A DNA stretch of 64,000 bases, taken from contig NZ_CP102931.1 of the NCBI RefSeq assembly GCF_024734665.1, forward strand, positions 6,012,001 to 6,076,000, written 5' to 3'. Position numbers and translations under genes: made by a program. This DNA comes from Variovorax paradoxus. Its GTDB lineage: Bacteria; Pseudomonadota; Gammaproteobacteria; Burkholderiales; Burkholderiaceae_C. The notes below the pieces were generated by a model. The model saw only the letters and a list, made by a program, of their open reading frames with translations, was not told where the DNA came from and ran no database searches. This document shows positions 19,604 to 28,377 of this stretch, piece by piece; the stretch's first letter is position 1; every line of letters starts with the position of its first letter.

Positions 19604-20614
19604 TTACTGCTTGCGGATGCGCGCGAGTTCGTCGGTGTAGAGCTTGACGATGGCGGGGTCATAGCTCGCGGCGAAACGCTCGGTGACAGGCTTGGCAATC
19701 TGCCGCATGCGGGCCTGCTCGGCGGGCGCGAGCTCGTTGAACTGCGCACCCTTGGCCTGCAAGTCACCTACTGCGCGCTGCGCGGCGGCGCGGCTCACCT
19801 GGCGCTGGTAGCCGCGCGCTTCGTCGGCGGCCTCGCGCATCATCTTCTGCTCGGCGGGGCTCAGCGAGTCCCAGAACTTCTTGCTGACCAGCACGATGTT
19901 GGCCGCATACACATGGTTCGTGGCGCTCACGAACTTCTGCACCTCGTAGAACTTGTTCGACAGGATCACCGCGTACGGGTTCTCCTGGCCATCGACCGCC
20001 TTCGACTCGAGCGCGCCGTACAGCTCGGCGAAAGGCATCGGCACCGGGTTGGCCTTGAAAGCCTTGAAGGTTTCGAGGAACACGGGGTTCGGAATGACGC
20101 GGATCTTCAGGCCTTCGAGGTCTTCATGCCTGGTGATGGGCCGCTTGCTGTTGGTGACGTTGCGAAAGCCCAGGTCCCAGTAGCCCAGCGCCACCAGCCC
20201 CTTCTCCGGCAGCTTCGCGATCAACGCCTGGCCCAGCGGGCCGTCGAGCAGCGCATCGGCCTGCGCGAAGCTGCCCACCGCGAACGGGAAGTCGACAAGG
20301 CCGAACTCCTTGACGATGCCCGCGAGCGACGTGGTGGCCGGTGCCGACATCTGCTGCACACCGCCCTGCAGCGCCGACTGCTGCTGCATCTCGTTGCCCA
20401 GCTGCGAGGCCGGGAACTCCTGCACCTTCATCTTGCCGCCGCTCTTGGCCGCGAGCAGCTCGGCAAAACGCTTCACGCCGAAGCTCACGGGGTGGTCGGC
20501 GTTGTTGAGGTGGCCGAAGCGGATCACACGGTCCTGCACGCCCTGCGCGAACGCGGGAATGGCCAGGGCGAGGGTCAGGCCGGCCGCTGCCAGCTGGCGA
20601 TGAAGCGTTCTCAA
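19604..20614 (-). CDS. TRAP transporter periplasmic binding protein DctP (second copy)
   Basis: The 336-residue binding protein has a signal peptide (cleavage near AIPAFAQ). No ATG or GTG is suitably placed. A TTG at 20614, eight bases after GGAG, gives the normal family length and a proper signal peptide, so TTG is taken as the start. It shares with the copy at 16227-17234 the motif GYWDLGFRN.TNSKRP, GLKIRVI and AVDGQENP. The two differ around the putative pocket, suggesting related but different ligands for one membrane complex. It is the first gene of the operon, and an IclR-type gene is divergent. Confidence 0.87.
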   Translation of the reverse strand: MRTLHRQLAAAGLTLALAIPAFAQGVQDRVIRFGHLNNADHPVSFGVKRFAELLAAKSGGKMKVQEFPASQLGNEMQQQSALQGGVQQMSAPATTSLAGIVKEFGLVDFPFAVGSFAQADALLDGPLGQALIAKLPEKGLVALGYWDLGFRNVTNSKRPITRHEDLEGLKIRVIPNPVFLETFKAFKANPVPMPFAELYGALESKAVDGQENPYAVILSNKFYEVQKFVSATNHVYAANIVLVSKKFWDSLSPAEQKMMREAADEARGYQRQVSRAAAQRAVGDLQAKGAQFNELAPAEQARMRQIAKPVTERFAASYDPAIVKLYTDELARIRKQ

Positions 20615-20670
20615 GATGTGATCTCCAACTGTGTGAAGGTGCAAGGGCGGCGCGATCTTAGGACGGAATT

Positions 20671-20694
20671 GGAAAATATTTCCACTAGTGAAAA
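20671..20694. promoter_or_regulatory. Palindromic operator candidate between the TRAP operon and the IclR gene
   Basis: Two overlapping AT-rich inverted repeats lie in the 108-base divergent gap: GGAAA-ATA-TTTCC (20671-20683) and TTT-C-CACTAGTG-A-AAA (20679-20694, with a perfect CACTAGTG core). IclR proteins bind imperfect palindromes of about this size. The position 29 bases before the iclR start and about 57 before the dctP start would allow control of both genes. The assignment is inferred from symmetry and position. Confidence 0.5.
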
Positions 20695-20722
20695 CACTTG
20701 GCAAAAGCGCTAGAGTGACGTC

Positions 20723-21505
20723 ATGACAGCCATACTCGAACGCAGCTTCAAGGTCCTCGAACACCTGGCCGGCCACCCCGAAGGCCGCGCGCTGTCGGCA
20801 CTGTCGGCCGAGCTGGAAATGCCGCTGAGCGCCACGCACCGCCTGCTGACCGAGCTCATCCGCTGCGGCTATGTGCGGCAGGACCAGAGCCACGGCGACT
20901 ACATGCTCACGATCAAGCTGGTGTCGCTGGGCCTGAGCTTCCTCAGCAACAGCGGCATCGTCGACGTGGCGCAGCCGCTGCTCGACCGGCTCGCCGCCGA
21001 ATCGGGCGAACTGGTGCGGCTGGCGGTGGTCGACGGCGACGAGCTCACCTTCGTCGCCAAGGCGCAGGGTGCAACGCGCGGCCTGCGCTACGACCCGGAC
21101 ATGGGCCTTTCGGTGAACCTCTCCTGCAGTTCCGCCGGCCACGCCTGGCTGTCGACGATGACGGACGAGCAGGCGCTGCAACTCGTGGCCAAGCAGGGCT
21201 TCGGCAAGCCCGAGGACTACGGCCCGAAGGCGCCAACCACCGTGAAAGCGCTGCTGGCGTATCTGCGCGCGGCACGCAAGCGCGGCTTCGCGATGATCAG
21301 CGAGGTGTTCGCGCCGGCAATGACGGCCATGGCCGCGCCGGTGCGCATCGGCAACGGCGCGGTGATCGGCGTCATCACCATCGCAGGGCCGCTGGTGCGA
21401 CTGACCGAGGAACGCATGCTCGAACTGGGACCGGTGCTGCTGGCGTCGGCCGATGATGTGGCGCAGGCCAGCGGAGCGTCCGCGATGTTCAAGCGAAGGG
21501 CCTGA
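20723..21505 (+). CDS. IclR-family transcriptional regulator
   Basis: The 260-residue regulator has an N-terminal winged helix (about 1-65: SFKVLEHLAGHP, LSATHRLLTELIRCGYV) and a C-terminal GAF-like IclR effector domain (about 75-255) with LSCSSAGHAWLS and GFAMISEVFAPAMTAMAAPV. IclR proteins commonly control aromatic and hydroaromatic acid catabolism. The divergent position to the TRAP/aroQ operon makes it the likely regulator, with the transported compound or a dehydroquinate-pathway metabolite as effector (inference). Confidence 0.9.
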   Translation: MTAILERSFKVLEHLAGHPEGRALSALSAELEMPLSATHRLLTELIRCGYVRQDQSHGDYMLTIKLVSLGLSFLSNSGIVDVAQPLLDRLAAESGELVRLAVVDGDELTFVAKAQGATRGLRYDPDMGLSVNLSCSSAGHAWLSTMTDEQALQLVAKQGFGKPEDYGPKAPTTVKALLAYLRAARKRGFAMISEVFAPAMTAMAAPVRIGNGAVIGVITIAGPLVRLTEERMLELGPVLLASADDVAQASGASAMFKRRA

Positions 21506-21578
21506 CCGGACATCGCGCAGCGGCCGTGGCGCTTATCTATTCAGAATGGAGCCTCCTCGACAAACCAAGGAGACATCC

Positions 21579-21980
21579 ATGCACGACATCGCCGCGATCC
21601 AGAAACTGCTGGACACGATCTTCCCCGGCCTGATGGGCGTACGGCTCACCGAGCTCGCACCCGACCGCGTGGTCGCGCAGATGGAGGTGCGGCAAGACCT
21701 GTGCACCGCTGGCGGCATCCTGCACGGCGGCGCCCACATGGCCTTCGCCGACACGCTGGGTGCGGTCGGCACCATCGCCAACCTGCCCGAAGGCAAGCGC
21801 ACGACGACCACAGATTCGAGCACCAAGTTCATCGCGGGCGCGCGCCTCGGCACTACCGTCACGGGCACCTGCATGGCGCTGCATCGCGGGCGCACGACGC
21901 ATGTGTGGCAAACCTCGGTCACCAATGCCGACGGCAAGCTGTGCGCGGTCGTCACGCAGACGCAGCTGGTGCTGGAGTAG
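21579..21980 (+). CDS. PaaI-type hotdog-fold thioesterase
   Basis: The 133-residue protein starts at ATG 21579 behind AAGGAG. The hotdog signature is complete: GGILHGGAHMAFADTLGAVGT, with the Asp expected in the catalytic helix, then TTDSSTKFIAGARLG and TTHVWQTSVTNADGKL. It probably hydrolyses an aryl- or acyl-CoA thioester; the substrate is not predictable. It follows the IclR gene by 73 bases on the same strand but need not be functionally linked. Confidence 0.85.
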   Translation: MHDIAAIQKLLDTIFPGLMGVRLTELAPDRVVAQMEVRQDLCTAGGILHGGAHMAFADTLGAVGTIANLPEGKRTTTTDSSTKFIAGARLGTTVTGTCMALHRGRTTHVWQTSVTNADGKLCAVVTQTQLVLE

Positions 21981-22128
21981 CCTAGCGAGCGCCTGTCCCG
22001 GCGAGGGCCTGCCCCGGCGCCTCTGGCCGACAGCGCCACGGGCATTGCGATGGCGCGAGAGACGGCGTCGGCTGACGTATCCGCGCGCGCAACGGCGCCA
22101 GCATCGCCCCGCACTGGAGAACAAGCCC

Positions 22129-22578
<450 letters not shown>

Positions 22579-22641
22579 CTGCCGGCAAGCGGCCATATCC
22601 AATATGGTGATGAGCTGCTTGTTGCGCCGTATCAGGCACGC

Positions 22642-22998
22642 ATGGCCAGATCCGCTCGCCCGTTCACGCGCACGCTCCCTCATTCCGTCGAAGAACCCGC
22701 TGCGGCGCCCGACGCAGCGCCACCGTCACACTCTCTTCAGCACAACCCCGAATCATGCGCGCTGCAAGCAGGCGACGACATCGAAAACATTCGCGACGTG
22801 CACTGCGCATATGCATGCCTCGAGAAGCTTATCTTTCCACAGCAGGTGAATGATTGCGAAGAGGTCTATCCAACCCGCTCCGAACTCGGCGCGTTGATCC
22901 GCCTCGTCAATGAGGAACTGCAGCGGCCCATCGAAGCCGCGGACGGCACGATCAACTCCTTGCGTGGCGCCCTGCTACGCGAACAGGTGCCGCAATGA
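22642..22998 (+). CDS. Hypothetical protein, 118 residues
   Basis: The open frame 22642-22998 is oriented toward the tRNA-Phe terminator. The N-terminal half is proline/alanine-rich and low in structure. The C-terminal half (CAYACLEKLIFPQQ, RSELGALIRLVNEELQRPIE) is predicted helical. No signal peptide, membrane segment or known family is seen, and there is no strong ribosome site. Codon composition resembles neighbouring genes only in the second half. Confidence 0.4.
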   Translation: MARSARPFTRTLPHSVEEPAAAPDAAPPSHSLQHNPESCALQAGDDIENIRDVHCAYACLEKLIFPQQVNDCEEVYPTRSELGALIRLVNEELQRPIEAADGTINSLRGALLREQVPQ

Positions 22999-23019
22999 CG
23001 CCGATTTGCTAGCGCAAAA

Positions 23020-23057
23020 GCAAAAAGGCGCTACAACCTCGAAAGTTGTAGCGCCTT
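23020..23057 (-). terminator. Intrinsic terminator after tRNA-Phe
   Basis: A 13-bp perfect stem (23025-23037 paired with 23045-23057) encloses a 7-base loop. On the minus strand it is followed by a run of five T then GCTTTTG. It lies 8 bases beyond the tRNA-Phe 3' end, the expected place and orientation. Confidence 0.88.
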
Positions 23058-23065
23058 GCGGAATA

Positions 23066-23141
23066 TGGTGGCCTGGGGCGGAATCGAACCACCGACACGC
23101 GGATTTTCAATCCGCTGCTCTACCAACTGAGCTACCGGGCC
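23066..23141 (-). tRNA. tRNA-Phe (anticodon GAA)
   Basis: The 76-base cloverleaf has an encoded CCA. The anticodon loop in the context CGGATTGAAAATCCG gives anticodon GAA, and the T arm GGTGG-TTCGATT-CCGCC is intact. The acceptor stem GGCCCGG / CCAGGCC has a C5-A68 mismatch; all other pairs are Watson-Crick. It lies 24 bases after the NtrX-like gene and ends at a strong terminator. Confidence 0.96.
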
Positions 23142-23165
23142 ATTGCATTTGTGTGCAGCCCTAAA

Positions 23166-23867
23166 TTATACAGCGCTTCTGCGCCCTCTTGAAAGATCGA
23201 CGCCAAGTTGTTTGAGCTTGCGGTACAGATGGGTGCGTTCGAGACCGGTTTTCTCGGCGACGCGGGTCATCGAACCGTTCTCCATCGCGAGGTGAAACTC
23301 GAAGTACGCCTTCTCGAAACCATCGCGCGCATCGCGCAGCGGGCGGTCGAGGTCGAAGCTCTGCGTCGATTGCGGGCCGGCGTCGACCACGGGCACGGAA
23401 GCGAGCGAGGCCATCAGCAGGCTGTCGCCTGTCGTCGTGATAGCGGCCGCCTGGTTGCCGGTGACCGGCGCGGGCACCACGCCTGCCGCGGCGCGGCGTG
23501 CGCTCTCGCGCGCCAGGCCCTGCTCCACTGCCTTGAGCAGCTTCTGCATGGTGATGGGCTTTTCGAGGAAGGCGAAGGCGCCGATGCGCGTGGCGTCGAC
23601 TGCGGTGTCGATAGTGGCGTGGCCGCTCATCATGATGACGGGCATGCTCAGCAGGCCCGCGGTGGACCACTCCTTGAGCAGCGTGACGCCGTCGGTGTCG
23701 GGCATCCAGATGTCGAGCAGCACGAGATCGGGCCGTGCGCGCTGGCGCGCAGCGCGGGCTTCGGCGGCGTTTTCCGCGAGCTCCACGTTGTGGCCTTCGT
23801 CATTGAGAATTTCGAAGAGCAGGTCCCGGATGCCCAGCTCGTCATCGACCACGAGAATGTTTGCCAT
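23166..23867 (-). CDS. NtrX-like response regulator without an AAA+ domain
   Basis: The 233-residue protein has a full receiver (VVDDE, Asp52 in VLLDIWMPDTDG, Lys103 in LEKPI), a linker of about 70 residues rich in Ala/Pro, and a C-terminal Fis-type helix-turn-helix (GSMTRVAEKTGLERTHLYRKLKQLG). The central sigma-54 ATPase domain of NtrX/NtrC is absent. It therefore cannot activate sigma-54 promoters and probably acts by simple DNA binding. It lies 92 bases after the NtrY-like kinase, its likely partner. Short NtrX forms of this type are, to my knowledge, found in Burkholderiales. Confidence 0.87.
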   Translation of the reverse strand: MANILVVDDELGIRDLLFEILNDEGHNVELAENAAEARAARQRARPDLVLLDIWMPDTDGVTLLKEWSTAGLLSMPVIMMSGHATIDTAVDATRIGAFAFLEKPITMQKLLKAVEQGLARESARRAAAGVVPAPVTGNQAAAITTTGDSLLMASLASVPVVDAGPQSTQSFDLDRPLRDARDGFEKAYFEFHLAMENGSMTRVAEKTGLERTHLYRKLKQLGVDLSRGRRSAV

Positions 23868-23959
23868 GAGTGCTGCTTGTTGTTTGCGCTGGTGTCTGCA
23901 ATGTATTGAGGGTCCGCTGGCCCATCCATCGCCTGTGCGACGACGGAGATTCGTGCGGC

Positions 23960-26290
23960 TCAGGCGGCGGAAGACTTCGAATCTTCGGTGTGAGCGACCG
24001 CTGCCCGCGGCTCGCCTGCCAGCGCGAATGATAGCGAGACTTGTGCCCCTGCTACAGCCCCATCGACGACGCGGTTGGAAAGCTCGATGCGCGCACCGTG
24101 CTCGTCCGCGATTTTCTTCACGACCGCAAGGCCCAAACCAGTACCTTTTGTTTTCGTGGTTACGTAGGGCTCGAAGGCGCGCTTCAAAATATTTTCGGCA
24201 AAACCCGGGCCGCTGTCCTGCACCGTCAGGCGCACGCGCTGCCCCGAATCGCCTAGCCGCGTGCGGATGACGACCTCACCGGCCTTGCCCGTGCCGCTGG
24301 CGGCAGCTTCGGCGGCGTCCTGCGCGTTCTGCAACAGGTTGTGTATGACCTGGCGGATCTGCTGTGCGTCGCCGCGGATGGGCGGGCAGCGCTCGTCGAG
24401 TTCTGAGCGCAGCGTGATCGGCAGGCTCTCGGCGTTGTAGAGCTGGAGCACGTCGGTCAGCAAGGCGTTGAGGTCCACCGGCTTGAGGTCGGCCGCGGGC
24501 AGGCGCGCGTAGTCGCGGAACTCGTTCACCAGCCGCTTCATCGCATCGACCTGGTCGACGATGGTCTTCACCGACTTCACGAGCACGGCCTGTTCGGGCG
24601 GCGGGACCTTGCCCGAGAGCTTCATCTCGAGCCGCTCGGCCGAGAGCTGGATAGGCGTGAGCGGGTTCTTGATCTCGTGCGCGAGGCGGCGCGCCACTTC
24701 GCCCCAGGCCTGTGCGCGCTGGGCCGAGACGATTTCGGAGATGTCGTCGAACACCAGCAGCCGCGCGGCTCCGGGCAGCTCCGCGCCCCGCGCGACTATG
24801 TTGATGGCGCCGTCCTGCTGCGGCAGGTCGGTGCCGGAAGCGTGCAGCTCGAAAGCGTGCTGCCAGTGGTCGAGGCCGTGCTGCATGCGCTCGACAAGAA
24901 AATCGTCGAACTGTTGCTGCACCTTGGCGCCGAACTCGGCCAGGCCCGGTACATCGACGAGCGCCCGGCCTTCGTAGGCCGCGAGCGGTGCGCGCAGCAC
25001 GCGGGTCGCGCCCGGATTGGTGGACAGCACAGTGCCCTTGGCGTCGAGCACGATCACGCCCGATGTCAGGTTGTCCAGAATGGTCTGCAGGTTGGCGCGC
25101 GCGGCGTCGAGCTGGCCCATGGTCTTCTCGACCGCGCCGCGGGCGTCGGCCAGCTGCTGCGTCATGACGGCGAACGAGCGCGTGAGGCCGCCGAGTTCGT
25201 CCTTGCCCTGCAGCACGGCGGTGGGCCGCAGGTCGCCGGCCGCCACCTGGCGCACGCCGTCTGCCAGCACGAGCAGCGGCCGCGCAAGCTGATTGCCGAA
25301 CAGCACGGCCAGCAGCACCGCACCGAACACGGCGAGGAACAGGCTCAGCGTGAGCGTGCCGATGTACATGCGGCGCAGGCCCTCGCGCGCGAGCGCCCGC
25401 TCCTGGTATTCGCGGTTGGCCTCCTGCACAGCCAGCGCGTTGGCGACCACGGCCGGCGGCAGCGGCCGCGTGACCTGCAGATAGCGCGGCGCGGTGTCGA
25501 AGTCGAAGCCCGGCCTCTGCACCATGGCGAGCGCGCGCACGCTCGCCACCGGCGGGGTCGCGCCCGGCGCGGCGGTTTCGTCCAGCCCCTCGACGTGCGC
25601 GACGGCGCGCTCGGGGCGGACCTGGCGGAACTGCTGCACGGTTGGCCGCTCGGGGTTCAGCTGGAAGCGCGAGGAGCCAGCGCTGGCCACCAGTTGCCCG
25701 TTGCCGGCCCAGAGGATCACGTCGGTGGCTTCGAGCTGGTCGCGGATGCGTTCCAGCACCAGGCCCGCGCTCGTGTCGGGCACTTGCGCCAGCTGCGCGC
25801 TGGCGCCGCGCGTCTTGGCGGCGAGGTCGTCGGACAGCGAGTCGAGCGTGGCGCGCCCCAGGTTGAGGCCGGCATCGAGCGCGCCCTCGACCTTGACGTC
25901 GAACCAGCTCTCGATGGAGCGTGCGACGAACTGGTAAGACACCACGTAGACCAGCGCCCCGGGCACCACGCCCACCAGCGCGAAGATGGCCGCCAGCTTG
26001 ATGAGCAGCCGGCTGCCGAACTTGCCCTGCCGCAGCCGCCGCAGCAGGCGGAAGGCAACCCAGCCGATCACCAGCACCAGCAGCACCGCCACCACGACGT
26101 TGATGCCGAACAGGCGCACGTAGTAGCGCTCGTACAGCGCGCGGTTGTTGGTGGCCTGCGCCAGCAGGAACATCAGCACCAGGCCGATGGCCGTGACCAA
26201 CGCGGCACCGACACCGATGGCCCAGCGCGTGGCCCGCGCGCGGCGCGCGGCCGGCGTGGCCGCTGCGCCGCTGCGCCCCGAAGTGCTCAC
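23960..26290 (-). CDS. NtrY-like sensor histidine kinase
   Basis: The 776-residue kinase has an N-terminal membrane region (helices near 25-45, 62-82 and 98-120), an extracytoplasmic segment to about 305, and another helix (about 310-332). A HAMP domain (about 335-385) and a PAS domain (about 400-515: LQTILDNLTSGVIVLDAKG) follow. HisKA carries His538 (RRLAHEIKNPLTPIQLS), with HATPase motifs NLLQNAQDA and GTGLGLAVVKKI. The order matches NtrY, which responds to nitrogen or redox cues in other bacteria. The start overlaps the DUF4390 gene stop by four bases (ATGA), so rsmB - DUF4390 - ntrY - ntrX look like one operon. Confidence 0.9.
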   Translation of the reverse strand: MSTSGRSGAAATPAARRARATRWAIGVGAALVTAIGLVLMFLLAQATNNRALYERYYVRLFGINVVVAVLLVLVIGWVAFRLLRRLRQGKFGSRLLIKLAAIFALVGVVPGALVYVVSYQFVARSIESWFDVKVEGALDAGLNLGRATLDSLSDDLAAKTRGASAQLAQVPDTSAGLVLERIRDQLEATDVILWAGNGQLVASAGSSRFQLNPERPTVQQFRQVRPERAVAHVEGLDETAAPGATPPVASVRALAMVQRPGFDFDTAPRYLQVTRPLPPAVVANALAVQEANREYQERALAREGLRRMYIGTLTLSLFLAVFGAVLLAVLFGNQLARPLLVLADGVRQVAAGDLRPTAVLQGKDELGGLTRSFAVMTQQLADARGAVEKTMGQLDAARANLQTILDNLTSGVIVLDAKGTVLSTNPGATRVLRAPLAAYEGRALVDVPGLAEFGAKVQQQFDDFLVERMQHGLDHWQHAFELHASGTDLPQQDGAINIVARGAELPGAARLLVFDDISEIVSAQRAQAWGEVARRLAHEIKNPLTPIQLSAERLEMKLSGKVPPPEQAVLVKSVKTIVDQVDAMKRLVNEFRDYARLPAADLKPVDLNALLTDVLQLYNAESLPITLRSELDERCPPIRGDAQQIRQVIHNLLQNAQDAAEAAASGTGKAGEVVIRTRLGDSGQRVRLTVQDSGPGFAENILKRAFEPYVTTKTKGTGLGLAVVKKIADEHGARIELSNRVVDGAVAGAQVSLSFALAGEPRAAVAHTEDSKSSAA

Positions 26291-26928
26291 TTCTGCTTCT
26301 CCAGCGGAAGCTTGGCCGTGCGTTCAGCGGCGATGTTCCAGTCGGCCTGCCCCACCACGCCGATCTGGAACGGGCGCGGCAGCTGCGAGGTGTCGAGCCG
26401 GAAGCGGAAAGTAACCTGGTGCTGCGGGTCGTCGCCGATCTCGGCCAGGTCGCCCAGCCGCAGGCGGCCGATGCGCTTGATGGCGTCGAGCGCGTCGCCG
26501 AGGGTGTCGAAGTTCTGGTTCAGCGAGATGCCCAGGCCGGCCGCGCCGGTCATCGGCGCCGCCGACACATTGAGCCGCCAGCGACGCGTGAGCGGCTGGT
26601 AGGCCAGCCGCATGTGGCGCGCAACTTGGGCGACCTTGCGGTCGGTCCAGTACCAGCGTTCCTGGTAGAGCTCGGCCTCGGCCACGAAATAGATGGCGAT
26701 GCCCTTGTCGAGCACTTCCTCCACCAGCGAGGGCAGCTCGAACTGCACGGCAGCGCTGAAGTAGACGCCGTCGTCGGCCTGCTCGAGACGCATCTGGGTG
26801 ATCGACGTGCCGTTGCGGCCCTGGGCGGCCGCCGGGGCTGGCAGCAGCAAGACCATCGACATTGCCCAGGCCCAGAGCAGGACGGCCAGCAAGGCCGGCC
26901 AGCGCCGTTCAGTGCGGGCGCTTCTCAA
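26287..26928 (-). CDS. DUF4390-type exported protein
   Basis: About 213 residues: signal peptide or anchor (WPALLAVLLWAWAMSMVLLLPAPAAAQ), then a beta-rich domain (FELPSLVEEVLDKGIAIYFVAEAELY, YQPLTRRWRLN, SLNQNFDTLGDALDAI) matching the DUF4390 family found between rsmB and ntrY in Burkholderiales. I take a TTG at 26928, which overlaps the end of rsmB by 20 bases; no well-placed ATG precedes the signal peptide, so the start is uncertain. Function is unknown; exported location and linkage to NtrY suggest a cell-envelope role. Confidence 0.75.
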   Translation of the reverse strand: MRSARTERRWPALLAVLLWAWAMSMVLLLPAPAAAQGRNGTSITQMRLEQADDGVYFSAAVQFELPSLVEEVLDKGIAIYFVAEAELYQERWYWTDRKVAQVARHMRLAYQPLTRRWRLNVSAAPMTGAAGLGISLNQNFDTLGDALDAIKRIGRLRLGDLAEIGDDPQHQVTFRFRLDTSQLPRPFQIGVVGQADWNIAAERTAKLPLEKQK

Positions 26929-28297
26929 GCAGGGCGTAGAAGAAACCGTCGTGGTCACCAGAGGGATTGTCCGGGACGCCACGGGCATTCGACCCGCTTT
27001 GGGGCAGCAAATGGCCCGGCGATGGCAGCAATCGTGCGTCGGTGTTGTGTACAAGAAACGCATCAATTTGTTGCGAACCCTCTTCGCGGAACACGGAGCA
27101 GGTGCAGTAAAGAAGCCGGCCGCCGGGCCGCACCAGCGGCCAGAGCGCGGCCAGGAGGGCGGCCTGCTGGGCTGCGAGCTGGGCCGTATCGCTTTCGCGG
27201 CGCAGCCAGCGCACATCGGGATGGCGCCGCACGATGCCCGATGCGGTGCATGGCGCGTCGAGCAGGATGGCGTCGAAGGGTGTGCCGTCCCACCATTGGT
27301 CCGGACGCCCCGCGTCGGCGACGAGCACCTTGGCACTGAGGCCGATGCGGGCCAGGGTTTCGTCGATGCGGCGGCTGCGGACGGCATCGACTTCCAGGGC
27401 GGTCACGTCGATGGCCCCGGGGGCAGCCATTTCGAGCAGGTGCGCGGTCTTGCCACCGGGGGCGGCGCAGGCATCGAGCACGCGCAGCGGCGCCGCAGCA
27501 CCCGGCTTCGTCGGCAAGAGGCCTTCGAGCAGCAGCGGTGCGGCCATCTGCGCGGCGGAGTCCTGCACCGAGCTGGCGCCATCGGCAAAACCGGGCAGCT
27601 GCTGCACGGGACGTGCGCGCGTCAGCTGCAGGCCGCTGAGGCCCACGCGTGTCGCACCGAGACCGACGGCTTCAAGCTCCGCCAGATAGGAAGCCACGGT
27701 CGATTTCTGGGCGTTGACCCGCAGCGTCATCGGCGCCTGCGCGTTGTCGGCGGCCAGCACCCGCTGCCAGTCGCGCGGATGGTCGCGCTTGAGGCGCTCG
27801 ATCCACCAGCGCGGGTGGTTCCATTGCGCGACGGGTTCTGTGTCGGTGGCGGCCACGAGCTCGTCGCGCTCACGCAAAAAGCGCCGCAGACAGGCGTTGA
27901 TGAAGCTGGCCTGCGCCCGCGTGGCCGGGTTGCGCTTGGCAGCCTCGACGGCCTGGTCGACCAGCGTGAAAGGTTCGTAGGGTGCACGTTCGCTGTCCCA
28001 GGCCAGCGCCAGCGCGGTGCACAGCAGGGCATCGGGCAGCGGCGGCGGCGTGCGCTTGGCCAGGTGACGGCGCAAGGCCTCGGCGCGGCCGAGCCAGCGC
28101 AGCACCTGGAAGCCGAGCGCCTGCACGCCGGGGCGCAGCGAAGGCTCGACCGCCTCGAAGGCAACCGAGCCCGAGGTGCCGGCGCGAATCGACGCCAGCG
28201 CCACCGCGGTCAGTTGCAGTTGGCGCCAGAGCGGGGGCTGCAGCGACGGCGCACCGTTGTTGCTGCCGGAGGAAGGATCGGAAGGTAGTTCTGACAA
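26909..28297 (-). CDS. rsmB: 16S rRNA (cytosine-967-C5)-methyltransferase RsmB
   Basis: RsmB uses S-adenosylmethionine to methylate C967 of 16S rRNA. The N-terminal third is the NusB-like RNA-binding domain (ALLCTALALAWD, VDQAVEAAK, INACLRRFLRER). The catalytic domain shows the SAM motif VLDACAAPGGKTAHLLEMA, the first Cys region ILLDAPCTASGIVRRHPDV, and the second Cys in LLYCTCSVFREEG. Both catalytic cysteines are present. No ATG precedes the NusB domain; I take TTG 28297 (462 residues), so the exact start is uncertain. Confidence 0.9.
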   Translation of the reverse strand: MSELPSDPSSGSNNGAPSLQPPLWRQLQLTAVALASIRAGTSGSVAFEAVEPSLRPGVQALGFQVLRWLGRAEALRRHLAKRTPPPLPDALLCTALALAWDSERAPYEPFTLVDQAVEAAKRNPATRAQASFINACLRRFLRERDELVAATDTEPVAQWNHPRWWIERLKRDHPRDWQRVLAADNAQAPMTLRVNAQKSTVASYLAELEAVGLGATRVGLSGLQLTRARPVQQLPGFADGASSVQDSAAQMAAPLLLEGLLPTKPGAAAPLRVLDACAAPGGKTAHLLEMAAPGAIDVTALEVDAVRSRRIDETLARIGLSAKVLVADAGRPDQWWDGTPFDAILLDAPCTASGIVRRHPDVRWLRRESDTAQLAAQQAALLAALWPLVRPGGRLLYCTCSVFREEGSQQIDAFLVHNTDARLLPSPGHLLPQSGSNARGVPDNPSGDHDGFFYALLEKRPH

Positions 28298-28377
28298 GTT
28301 GGGGCGATGGTAACGGGCGACCGTAAAGCCGGACGCCGCGCAATGGAAAGAAGAAAGAACCGCGCCGGGCGCCGAAC

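Noticed and set aside
19604..21181. 525-codon frame extending the second DctP through the iclR gene
   Set aside because: The extension is antisense to iclR; the TTG at 20614 with GGAG gives a normal binding protein.
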